Shown piece by piece: positions 1 to 7,060 of a stretch of 7,131 nucleotides of DNA. A program made the position numbers and the translations under genes. This DNA is from an uncultured Chloroflexota bacterium (lineage in GTDB: Bacteria; Chloroflexota; Anaerolineae; Aggregatilineales; Phototrophicaceae). Under the pieces are notes generated by a model. The model saw only the letters and a list, made by a program, of their open reading frames with translations, did no database searches and was not told the origin of the DNA. Each line of letters begins with the position of its first letter. Position 1 is the stretch's first letter. Where the stretch lies: positions 1-7,131 of the forward strand of contig CALMZT010000329.1 of the NCBI GenBank assembly GCA_937870805.1, in the 5' to 3' direction.

Positions 1-2091
1 CGTCGTCGCGCTGACGCTGGCGCTGTTGGTGATGACGCCTGCCGCGTTGGGGGTAATGGTGATGTTGATGAACACCGTCGCCCCCGCGCCTAGTGTCCTG
101 ATATTGCAGGTCACGACGCCTCCCGCCTCTGCGCAGCCAGGGCTTGCGGAAACGAAGGTCACATTCGCGGGTAAAGTGTCGGTCAGCACGACGCCGTTGC
201 TTGCACCCGGTCCGTTATTCACCACTGTGAGCGTATAAGTCACACTATTGCCCAGTATGACCGGATCGGGATTATCACTCTTGGACACGGCTACATCGGC
301 TGGCGGGATCAGCGGGATACAGGCGCTGAACTCAGACGTGTTGTTGGCGGGGTCTGTCGCTGTCGCCGTGATAAATCCTGTCGTCACCGCAGAGGCAAAG
401 GCAAACGTGAAGTTGACGTTGCCCACGCCGTCGGTTGTCGCGTTGCCCACGCCGAGATACGTCGCGCCTTCGCCGTTGCCGAGAGGGTCGCAGGCAGGGC
501 TAACGTAGACATCGACCTGGAATGTGGTCACGGCTGTCGAGTTGAGTGAGCCGCTGACCTGAATTGAAGCGCCATTTGACTGAGCGCTGGTCAACACCGG
601 GAAGTTTTGCACGTTGTTCGGTCCGGCGTCGCCATCCCCCACATCGTTAGGGGTGATGCCCGCGCCATTCAGGTCAATCCCCAGAACGCCGTTGAGGTCG
701 ATTTGATTGGCGCGTATCAGGTTGCCATTGCCGCCGATGTGCGCGATGCCCGCCCCAATGTTGCTGGTGATGACATTGCTGGTGATGGTGTTGTTGGCTG
801 CGTTGGTGTCTAGCTCTACTCCTGAGGCGCGTTGTAAGGACAGGTTGTTGCCGGAAATCGTGTTGTTTGCCGCGTTGGTATCGATCAGCACGCCGCTGAG
901 ACAGTTGTAGCGGGTGAAGCCGCCTGCTGCGCCAAAGGTGTTGCCATTGACGGTATTGTTGGCTGAACCGCCGCCCATGATTCGCACGCCGTTCTGGGTG
1001 TTGCCGTAGATATTGTTGCCATTGATATTGTTGTTCGCTGAGCCGACGCTAATCAACACCCCGTTGAGGCTGTTGCCCCAGGTCGCGCCGGGTGGTGTTG
1101 GCGGCGGGACAAAATCGCACGCGATTTCATTGCCGATCAGATTGCCCGTGACGCCGTTGCCATCAGAGCCAACGGTGAGGGCAATACCATTTTGCAGGTT
1201 GCCGCCGATACGATTGCTGTTGATGGTATTGTTATCCGAGCTTTGCAGGAAGATGCCGTTCCCACCGTTCGGGATTGGTGTACCGATGACCGTACCGGAG
1301 GCGTCAAAGCCGATAGTATTACCGATGACGCTGTTCCCCACCGGATTGTTGATAATCGCGACGCCGTTGCCTGTGTTGCCGGCAATCACGTTGCCTTCGT
1401 TCGCCCCCGCGCCGCCGATGGTGTTGCCTGTGCCAAGATTAATCTCGATACCATTGCCAGCGTTGGCAGCCTGTCCGCTGCCTGTATTGTCTAAGCCAAT
1501 CCAATTGCGTCGGACAATATTGCCTGTCGAAGCAGGTCCGTTAATGAGGATGCCATCGCCGCCGTTGCTAAAGATCCTGTTGGAAAAAGACGCCGGACTC
1601 GCTGCTGAGCCGATGGTGTTGCCCGCCGAATCGTTGATGAAAATGCCATTCCCGGCAAAATTGAAAATCTGCAAGCCAAGAATCGTACTGCCCCCTCCGG
1701 CAGTGTCGATTTGCAGCCCGTTTGCGCCTGCGCCTGCACCCGCGCCGTTAATGGTTGGAAAAAAATTGCCTGCTGTACCATCAATCGTGAGCACATCAGC
1801 GATAGGCGGATAAGGGGATGCGGGGGCAAAAATGAAAGTTGACTGAAATGTGATATTGTCTGCGCCCGCCAGTGCGTTAGCTTCCTGAATGGCAGCGCGC
1901 AGCGTACAGAGTCCGCCACCCACGTCACATACGCCGTCACCAGCTGCAAGATCAGCCGTATCCGCGCCAGAGTTTACGAGAAAGGCTACTGCAAAACTGG
2001 GTCGCACCAGCACCAGCGCCAGGAAAAGCAAAAATACGGCTACGCAGGCGTAACCCCACTTTCTGCTTCGAGTGAACCATCGACGTATCAC
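1..2091 (-). CDS. Secreted parallel beta-helix surface protein with DUF11 repeat (partial, 3' end outside window)
   Basis: Open for 697 codons to the left edge, so the C-terminus is missing. Start: an in-frame TAG at 2095-2097 rules out anything further upstream, and GTG at 2089-2091 gives a basic n-region (RR at 3-4, R8, R10, K11), a hydrophobic core (about 18-29) and a Sec-type cleavage site after A34 (SFA) or A36 (AVA). No clear Shine-Dalgarno is visible. Residues 62-72 read CTLRAAIQEAN, a variant of the CSLREAI-type motif common at the N-terminus of extracellular beta-helix proteins. Residues about 124-476 form some 13 beta-helix coils with NG[IV]-x-[IL] turns and NNTI/GNTIGG motifs. Residues 498-596 form a beta-rich domain ending ITATATDPANNTSEFSA. 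From 598 (ADVAVSKSDNPDPV) to the edge is a DUF11 repeat with the usual paired cysteines (SPGC...VVTC). Such proteins are typically exported adhesins, envelope or matrix proteins, and the missing part probably carries more DUF11 repeats or an anchor. Substrate or ligand is unknown, and enzymatic activity cannot be excluded because polysaccharide lyases share the fold. Confidence 0.88.
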   Translation of the reverse strand, partial: MIRRWFTRSRKWGYACVAVFLLFLALVLVRPSFAVAFLVNSGADTADLAAGDGVCDVGGGLCTLRAAIQEANALAGADNITFQSTFIFAPASPYPPIADVLTIDGTAGNFFPTINGAGAGAGANGLQIDTAGGGSTILGLQIFNFAGNGIFINDSAGNTIGSAASPASFSNRIFSNGGDGILINGPASTGNIVRRNWIGLDNTGSGQAANAGNGIEINLGTGNTIGGAGANEGNVIAGNTGNGVAIINNPVGNSVIGNTIGFDASGTVIGTPIPNGGNGIFLQSSDNNTINSNRIGGNLQNGIALTVGSDGNGVTGNLIGNEIACDFVPPPTPPGATWGNSLNGVLISVGSANNNINGNNIYGNTQNGVRIMGGGSANNTVNGNTFGAAGGFTRYNCLSGVLIDTNAANNTISGNNLSLQRASGVELDTNAANNTITSNVITSNIGAGIAHIGGNGNLIRANQIDLNGVLGIDLNGAGITPNDVGDGDAGPNNVQNFPVLTSAQSNGASIQVSGSLNSTAVTTFQVDVYVSPACDPLGNGEGATYLGVGNATTDGVGNVNFTFAFASAVTTGFITATATDPANNTSEFSACIPLIPPADVAVSKSDNPDPVILGNSVTYTLTVVNNGPGASNGVVLTDTLPANVTFVSASPGCAEAGGVVTCNIRTLGAGATVFINITITPNAAGVITNSASVSATT
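664..1722 (-). repeat. Coding repeats: about 13 parallel beta-helix coils
   Basis: Successive coils start at NGLQI, NGIFI, DGILI, NGIEI, NGVAI, NGIFL, NGIAL, NGVLI, NGVRI, SGVLI, SGVEL, AGIAH and LGIDL. The core period is 23-24 residues (69-72 bp). Several coils carry longer loops of about 29-42 residues, including a proline-rich one (VPPPTPPGAT, near 1081-1113). The most regular pair is 826-897 and 754-825, both 72 bp and sharing DTNAANNTI. Their codons differ at many synonymous positions, so the duplication looks old and kept at the protein level rather than recent. Confidence 0.8.
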
Positions 2092-2193
2092 GATCTATGA
2101 ATGCCGTGCCTGAGTGAAAGATCAAGAAATTATGCTTAACTGTAGCACTGTATACTCGGTTGACCAACCAAGAATTTCCCCAAATCGCGTTAC

Positions 2194-2203
2194 GTTTGCA
2201 AAC
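2194..2203. promoter_or_regulatory. Palindrome GTTTGCAAAC, possible operator
   Basis: A perfect 10-bp palindrome about 20-30 bp downstream of the predicted start point of the beta-helix gene, in the untranslated leader. Its position would suit a repressor site, but a palindrome this short in AT-rich DNA can occur by chance, and no regulator can be named. Confidence 0.25.
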
Positions 2204-2229
2204 TCTTACAATTAATAAACCGAAGACTT

Positions 2230-2258
2230 ATTATAGACAGGCGAAAAACCAGTGTCGA
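2230..2258 (-). promoter_or_regulatory. Sigma-70-type promoter for the beta-helix gene
   Basis: Reading the minus strand, TCGACA (2258-2253, five of six matches to TTGACA) is followed after exactly 17 bp by a perfect TATAAT (2235-2230). Transcription would start near 2223. The site lies outside both coding regions and points into the surface-protein gene, so that gene can be expressed independently of the kinase upstream. Confidence 0.65.
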
Positions 2259-2288
2259 TAATACAAAATCGTTACATTGAACTTACGA

Positions 2289-5200
2289 TCATGATTGTGC
2301 CTGGAGAGCCTGCGCGCGCTCGATATACAGTTTCATCTCCATGCGTTCAAACTCTTGCAGCGCTGCGTTCAGCATCGCACGCGCTTTTTCTGGCTGTCCG
2401 AGCGCACGATAGACTTTGCTGAGTTCAAACTGATAAATAGCAATCAAGCTCGCCATCTTCGCAGGCTGCTGCGCGAGCACAGCCCTTTGCAGCGCGTTTT
2501 CGGCTTCTGACCATCTACCATGATAGGCGTGGATTTTAGCAAGAACACGGTGCGCTTCGCCAACGGCTGACATATGCTTAAACTTCTCGGCGGTTTGCAG
2601 GGCGGCTTGAGCGCGTTCCTCTGCGGCTTGTACGTTGCCTAAACCGAACTCGACTTCAGCGCGATAGGTCAAAAACAGCGGGATGTACAGCAGCCAGCGA
2701 TTCGCTTGCGCCATGTTGAGCGCTTTATCCAGATACTCCCTTGCAACTTCATAGTTGCCGCGCACGCATTCATTATAGCCGCGTGTTCCCGTATTGATGT
2801 AAAGTACCTGCTGTTCCTGAGCTTGTTCGGCGATGGGTTGGCTGCGCTGTATGCACTCGTCGGAGAGATCAGGATAGCCAGTCATGGAATAACCCGCCGC
2901 GATAATCGTCCAGTTGCTGGCGATGCGCGTAGGATGTCCCAGCTTTTCGGCAATCTCCATCGACTGTTCCAAATAGGGGCGCATTTCGGACAGGTTGCCT
3001 TGTAGCAAACAGGTCAGCGCATAGAATGCCAGCGAACCCGAAAGCATCTCCAGGTCCTGGTACTTTTCTGCCAGCGGAATGCCTTTAAGCAGCATCGGTT
3101 GCGCGCCGGGAATATCGCTGCCAAGAATCAGGACGCGCCCCATGATGTTGTAGGGCACCATCAGCAGTTCTTCCAACCCTAACTTTTCTGCCATGCCGAT
3201 GACACGTATAAAGGCGCTGATCGCTTCACCCAGTTCGCCGCGCACATAGAGATAGGCACCGATGCTGCCCAGCACGTAAGCCTCACGCACGGGATCGTTC
3301 AACACTTTTGCCAGTTCCATCGCTCGTTCAAGCTGTGTCTTCAGGGTTGTGCCTGTGCCCCGTTGCAGGAATACACCAACGCGCGACAGCTTGACGACAG
3401 TATCGATGTACTGGCGCTGAATGTCAGGCGTTTCGGGCAGGCTTTCCCATGCGCGCAGCGCTGCCTCAAAGTATTCAGTCGCTTGACGGTTCGCGCCCTG
3501 CTGCATCGCCTGATCGCCCGCCAGCGCGGAGTAGTGCGCTTCTTTGGCAGGATTACCCGCGATTTGCCAGTGATAGGCAAGGACAGCGGCGCGTTCAGGC
3601 GCATTGGCGTAGACCTGTTCCATTGCCTGTGCCACCTGTCCATGTAACGCACGCTTTTGCGTTTCGTCCAGTTCACTCAGCATTCCTTCACGCAGCTTGT
3701 CGTGTGAGAAGCGCCATTGATTGTCCTGTACATCCAAAACCGTCGCGTCGCCGCAGATGGTCAGCCACTCGTCAAAGGTTTTGTCAATGGGTAGGGGCAA
3801 GGCATGTCTTGTCTTTACAGAGTCACCATTTGTATTCACCAGCGTGCGCAGCAGATCAAGATCGAGGTAGCGTCCGGCGACGGCAGCGATTTGCAGCAGC
3901 CGGCGTCCCCACGTTGGGATACGTTCTAAGCGGCGCGTGACGATGCGCTGTACACCGCCTGCGAAAATATGCTCCGGCAGCGTCATCATGCCGATTTGTT
4001 CAAGCTGTCCGGCGTCTTCGGCAAGCGCGCGTACCACTTCAACCAGGAAGAAGACGTTGCCCTCTGTTTCACGATGCAGGAGGTCAACGACGTGTTCCTG
4101 TCGTCCGTTCTCGCCCAAAATGGCTTCGCTGAGTTCGGCAATGCCTTCTTGTGAAAGGCGCGGCAGCTTCAACAGCTTCGCATCAGGCAATTTCGTCGGC
4201 AGATCAGGGCTTTCGTCGTCGCGGTACGTACCCACCCACAGGACAGGAAGATGAGCAGCCGTCAAATGACGCATGAGTTCAAGGTTTTCGTTCGCCCAAT
4301 GCAAATCTTCAAGCACGATCAACAGCGGCTGCGTCTGCTTGCTGAACAAGGCTTCGATAGTTTTGAACAGGCGCTCCTGTGCGGCTTGCGGTGTCGCAGC
4401 TGCGGGCGCATCGGGGATAGGACGTTCCAGCAGTTCGGCAATATCGGGAATCAGCGGCTTGAGAAGGGCGGCTTCATCGTCTTCCAACGGCGTGAGCAGC
4501 GCCAGCGCACGCAGCGCCGGACGCCAGATCGAATATAACGCGCTTTGTTCTGCGACACCTTGCCCACGCAAAACGGGAATGCCGCGAACGAGTGCCACCG
4601 TGCGCAGTTCATCTAAGAGACGTGATTTGCCGACGCCGCTTTCGCCGCCGACGAGCCATACTGCGCCTGAGTTCTCTTTCTGCGACGTTTCCAGCGCCCC
4701 AACCAGCTGCGCCAGTTCCACATCGCGCCCGATTAAGCGCGCAGCCTGCAAGAAACTTTCCCGCGTGGCAGCGGTTTCGTGAGCAATGGATTTGCCTGTC
4801 GCGCGCGCCATTGCCGCAATTACATCTCGCGCACTTTCGTAACGGCTCTCAGGTGATTTGGACATCAAGCGCTCTACTACGCTGGATAAACCAGGCGGAA
4901 TGTCGCTTACCTGTGGTATGACTTCAAAGATGTTGTTGATGAGGATGCCTGGATCGTCCGAATCGAAGGGGTGCTGTCCGGTAAATAATTCGTAGGCGAT
5001 GACTCCAACGGCGTACAGATCGGATGCCTCACTGGCGGCTATGCCCATCAAGACTTCAGGAGCCATATAGCCAATCGTTCCGGCTGTCGTGCTGCCCATG
5101 TCGTCAGTGGGCTGCTGTTCGCGCCCGATTGATAACCCGAAATCCAGCGTTTTGAGCTTGCCATCAGTGACCAGTACATTGCTGGGTTTCAGATCACGGT

Positions 5201-5639
5201 GGATGATGCCGCGTCGATGCAAATAGGTGAGCGCTTGCAAAAGCTGCACTAGCAAATCGACTTGTACGTCGAGTAGCTGATCTTTGCCCGCTTCGGTAAT
5301 GGTCTTGGAATTCTCGATCAACTCCATCGTAAAGAACGGCTGGCGCTGTCCATCAACGGCGGCGTCGAAACCGTAATCCAGCACGCTGATGATGTTGGGA
5401 TGGCGCAGTGTTGCCAGCAGTTTGAACTCCTGCGCCAGTGATAGGCGCATGTCAAAGCTGTCGTCACGTCCGGCGGTGCTTGTGCCATGCCGTTCGGTAG
5501 GGGATACGACACGCTTGAGGGCTACGACTTGCGTGGCTTCGTCGGTGGCAAGGCGATCAAGCGCACGGTAAACCACCCCCATGCCGCCCATGCCGAGTTC
5601 TTCTTGCAAAAGATACCGATTGCCGATCAGCGTCACCAT
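2289..5639 (-). CDS. Ser/Thr protein kinase with STAND/AAA-type ATPase module and TPR repeats
   Basis: A multidomain cytosolic signalling protein of 1116 residues with no membrane segment. The kinase domain (about 8-280) has a glycine loop (ELGMGGMGVVY, 14-24), K42 (ALKR), candidate alphaC glutamate E71, HRDLKPSN (147-154), DFG (166-168) and APE (193-195). All catalytic residues are present, and the R of HRD with T184/T185/T188 suggests control by activation-loop phosphorylation. A loop of about 20 residues separates the K42 strand from the alphaC helix. The ATPase module (about 301-600) has RLIGRDVELAQL, Walker A GGESGVGKS (331-339), Walker B LLIVLEDLHW (439-448) and GTYR (470-473), as in MalT-like predicted ATPases. 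Residues about 640-1110 are helical, with about eight TPR-like repeats of roughly 40 residues. The ATG at 5639 is preceded by GGAG at 8 nt. The TPR tail probably binds partners or a ligand; targets are unknown. The architecture is known from Chloroflexota, Cyanobacteria and Myxococcota. Confidence 0.93.
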   Translation of the reverse strand: MVTLIGNRYLLQEELGMGGMGVVYRALDRLATDEATQVVALKRVVSPTERHGTSTAGRDDSFDMRLSLAQEFKLLATLRHPNIISVLDYGFDAAVDGQRQPFFTMELIENSKTITEAGKDQLLDVQVDLLVQLLQALTYLHRRGIIHRDLKPSNVLVTDGKLKTLDFGLSIGREQQPTDDMGSTTAGTIGYMAPEVLMGIAASEASDLYAVGVIAYELFTGQHPFDSDDPGILINNIFEVIPQVSDIPPGLSSVVERLMSKSPESRYESARDVIAAMARATGKSIAHETAATRESFLQAARLIGRDVELAQLVGALETSQKENSGAVWLVGGESGVGKSRLLDELRTVALVRGIPVLRGQGVAEQSALYSIWRPALRALALLTPLEDDEAALLKPLIPDIAELLERPIPDAPAAATPQAAQERLFKTIEALFSKQTQPLLIVLEDLHWANENLELMRHLTAAHLPVLWVGTYRDDESPDLPTKLPDAKLLKLPRLSQEGIAELSEAILGENGRQEHVVDLLHRETEGNVFFLVEVVRALAEDAGQLEQIGMMTLPEHIFAGGVQRIVTRRLERIPTWGRRLLQIAAVAGRYLDLDLLRTLVNTNGDSVKTRHALPLPIDKTFDEWLTICGDATVLDVQDNQWRFSHDKLREGMLSELDETQKRALHGQVAQAMEQVYANAPERAAVLAYHWQIAGNPAKEAHYSALAGDQAMQQGANRQATEYFEAALRAWESLPETPDIQRQYIDTVVKLSRVGVFLQRGTGTTLKTQLERAMELAKVLNDPVREAYVLGSIGAYLYVRGELGEAISAFIRVIGMAEKLGLEELLMVPYNIMGRVLILGSDIPGAQPMLLKGIPLAEKYQDLEMLSGSLAFYALTCLLQGNLSEMRPYLEQSMEIAEKLGHPTRIASNWTIIAAGYSMTGYPDLSDECIQRSQPIAEQAQEQQVLYINTGTRGYNECVRGNYEVAREYLDKALNMAQANRWLLYIPLFLTYRAEVEFGLGNVQAAEERAQAALQTAEKFKHMSAVGEAHRVLAKIHAYHGRWSEAENALQRAVLAQQPAKMASLIAIYQFELSKVYRALGQPEKARAMLNAALQEFERMEMKLYIERAQALQAQS

Positions 5640-5647
5640 CGCGCGTA

Positions 5648-5651
5648 CTCC
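5648..5651 (-). promoter_or_regulatory. Shine-Dalgarno of the Ser/Thr kinase gene
   Basis: On the minus strand GGAG lies 8 nt before the ATG at 5639-5637. This supports the ATG over the GTG that immediately follows it as codon 2. Confidence 0.6.
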
Positions 5652-5780
5652 GTAATTCCAGCGTGTGGAAGATTGCCTAACAGTTTAACATTGAAAGTCC
5701 GTCTATGCTGCTTGAGATTGTTTTATTTCGCAATATTACTTTAACGAAATTCTCCTGAAAATTGCATCATACGGCAAAAG

Positions 5781-5809
5781 TTTTAATGATCGCCTATCTC
5801 GCGTACAAT
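5781..5809 (+). promoter_or_regulatory. Candidate promoter of the histidine kinase gene
   Basis: TACAAT (5804-5809) matches five of six positions of the -10 consensus. The hexamer 17 bp upstream, TTTTAA, matches the -35 box only at three positions. Transcription would start about 18 nt before the TTG start, just upstream of the Shine-Dalgarno. The competing candidate at 5712-5739 has a better -35 but a poorer -10. Confidence 0.3.
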
Positions 5810-5820
5810 GGATGGGACTC

Positions 5821-5826
5821 AGGAGA
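5821..5826 (+). promoter_or_regulatory. Shine-Dalgarno that sets the TTG start of the histidine kinase
   Basis: AGGAGA sits 7 nt before TTG at 5834-5836, which is ideal spacing. The earlier in-frame candidates, TTG 5762 and ATG 5786, have no such site, and the residues they would add (HHTAKVLMIAYLAYNGWDS) resemble translated leader rather than part of the cyclic-nucleotide domain. Confidence 0.7.
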
Positions 5827-5833
5827 TGCAGCC

Positions 5834-7060
5834 TTGGCTATCGAACAGAAACTTAAATCCGTTCCATTCTTCAGCGATTTTGACGACGCGCAGCTTGCCG
5901 AATTAGTGGCGATTGGCGAAATTGAAACCTATGACGCCAATCAGATTGTGCTGCGCGACGGTGATGATTCCAATGAACTGTACGTCATCCTCAGTGGCAG
6001 TGTGACGATCTACAAGCGCGACGCCAAAGGCAATGAAGTTGAACTGAAAGCTGAACACAGCGGCGACTTCTTCGGTGAACTGGCGCTGCTGGATGGCGGC
6101 AAGCGCTCGGCTACAGTTGCCACGCTGACGCCGTGCGAGTTCTTCGTGCTGCGGCGTGAGGCGTTCCTCAGCCTGTTGCAGTCGTCGCCGTCGCTGCTGA
6201 CCAAGATGTTCGCGGCGCTGGCAGCCGACGTGCGCGCGACAGGCGAACGCTACTTCCGCGAAGAACTGGAAAAGCAGCGTTTGCACACCGAAATGGAACT
6301 CGAACGTCACCGCGCGCTGGCGCAGATGGTGGCAGGCGTGGCGCACGAACTGAACACGCCGCTGGGCATCATCAATACGGCGGCGGGACTCATCCGCCAG
6401 CGTTTACAGGGGGAAGTGGTCTCGGCGCTGGTGATGGACAGGAAAATGAAAAACACCTTTGATGACATTATCGAAGCATCGGTGCTGATGGAAGGCAACG
6501 TGCGGCGCGCGCATCAACTGGTGCAGAGCTTCAAGAATGTGTCTGTGAGCCAGATCGCCGATACCAGGGAACGACTCGACATTGCCGAAGTCATCACCGA
6601 CACGCTGAGCCTGTTCAAAATCAACGCGCGCAAAGCCAGGCTGGACATCGTGTTTCAGGATGATCTCGGTGAGCATTCGCACATCTGGGAGGGCTATCGC
6701 GGCTACCTGTCGCGCGTGCTGTTGAACCTGCTGACGAACATCGAGCGCTATGCCTATCCGCCTGAGACGGGCGGCAAAGTCGAGATCACGCTGACGGCGG
6801 ACGATGCGCGTGCAGTGCCGACCTTCACCGTCATGGTGCGCGATTACGGGCGCGGCATCCCGCCGGAGAACATGGCGCGCGTGTTCGACCCGTTCTTCAC
6901 GACGGGGCGCGGCGTTGGCGGCACGGGCTTGGGGCTGGCGATTGTGCATAATATCGTCACATCGGCGCTGAAAGGCACAATCCTGCTGGAATCGACGGTG
7001 GGCGATGGCACGTCATTCTCGCTGACGTTCCCACAGGTGATCGTCGAAAATGGGCAATAA
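5834..7060 (+). CDS. Cyclic-nucleotide-binding sensor histidine kinase (soluble)
   Basis: A 408-residue cytosolic sensor kinase when started at the TTG. Residues about 5-130 form a Crp-type cyclic-nucleotide-binding domain opening with LKSVPFFSDFDDAQLAEL. Its phosphate-binding cassette is intact: FFGELALLDGGKRSATV, with G81, E82, R91 and S92, close to the cassette of cAMP-dependent kinase regulatory subunits, so cAMP or cGMP binding is likely. A charged helix (about 133-165) links to the dimerisation domain, with phospho-acceptor H171 in AHELNTPLG. The ATPase domain has an N-box (NLLTN, 298-302), G1 (DYGRG, 337-341), F-box (FDPFF, 351-355) and G2 (GTGLGLAI, 363-370). No membrane segment, HAMP, PAS or receiver domain is present, and no response regulator lies in the window. 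The gene is divergent from the Ser/Thr kinase. It should autophosphorylate on H171 under nucleotide control; its partner is unknown. Confidence 0.92.
   Translation: MAIEQKLKSVPFFSDFDDAQLAELVAIGEIETYDANQIVLRDGDDSNELYVILSGSVTIYKRDAKGNEVELKAEHSGDFFGELALLDGGKRSATVATLTPCEFFVLRREAFLSLLQSSPSLLTKMFAALAADVRATGERYFREELEKQRLHTEMELERHRALAQMVAGVAHELNTPLGIINTAAGLIRQRLQGEVVSALVMDRKMKNTFDDIIEASVLMEGNVRRAHQLVQSFKNVSVSQIADTRERLDIAEVITDTLSLFKINARKARLDIVFQDDLGEHSHIWEGYRGYLSRVLLNLLTNIERYAYPPETGGKVEITLTADDARAVPTFTVMVRDYGRGIPPENMARVFDPFFTTGRGVGGTGLGLAIVHNIVTSALKGTILLESTVGDGTSFSLTFPQVIVENGQ

Larger units (their letters stand above)
2092..2288. other. Intergenic spacer between the Ser/Thr kinase and the beta-helix gene
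   Basis: This 197 bp AT-rich spacer separates two minus-strand genes. It holds a strong minus-strand promoter, a perfect 10-bp palindrome in the predicted leader, and a short inverted repeat GGTTG/CAACC at 2158-2169. The predicted 5' leader to the GTG is about 130 nt. No convincing intrinsic terminator follows the kinase gene, so some read-through into the beta-helix gene is possible. No additional gene is supported here. Confidence 0.6.
5640..5833. other. Divergent promoter region between the two kinase genes
   Basis: This 194 bp AT-rich region must carry start signals for both genes. On the plus strand, one candidate is TTGAGA (5712-5717), 16 bp, TATTAC (5734-5739); another is the TACAAT at 5804-5809. 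On the minus strand no hexamer pair stands out: TTTTCA, 17 bp, TAATAT and an isolated TAAACT near 5680 are weak. A region this short leaves room for shared regulators, but no clear operator palindrome was found. Confidence 0.5.

Noticed and set aside
1013..1813. Open plus-strand frame of 266 codons opposite the beta-helix gene
   Set aside because: It is antisense to a strongly supported coding frame, its predicted protein is a Pro/Leu-rich sequence without domains, and its openness follows from the repetitive Asn/Gly/Thr codons on the other strand.
1491..1949. Minus-strand frame of 152 codons inside the beta-helix gene
   Set aside because: It is shifted relative to the real frame, which carries the CTLRAAIQEAN motif and coils through the same bases; the shifted product has no recognisable features.
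2065..2091. Twin-arginine export signal in the beta-helix protein (RRWF at residues 3-6)
   Set aside because: The RR pair lacks the preceding Ser/Thr and the full SRRxFLK pattern, and the core is strongly hydrophobic as in Sec signals.
1952..2167. Minus-strand frame of 71 codons with a TTG start covering the signal-peptide region
   Set aside because: It overlaps the start of the beta-helix gene in another frame, has no Shine-Dalgarno and encodes nothing recognisable.
2264..2290. Possible intrinsic terminator after the Ser/Thr kinase gene (ATCGT/ACGAT arms followed by TTTT on the minus strand)
   Set aside because: The stem has only five contiguous pairs, is AT-rich, has a large loop and lacks a long T run, so it is too weak to call.
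3341..4782. Several frames of 94-169 codons on both strands within the kinase-TPR gene
   Set aside because: All are shadows of the uninterrupted kinase frame, with biased Arg/Ser/Ala composition and no motifs.
5903..6949. Minus-strand frames of 147 and 181 codons opposite the histidine kinase
   Set aside because: They are antisense to motif-rich coding sequence, and their His/Arg/Gln-rich composition is typical of reverse-complement shadows.
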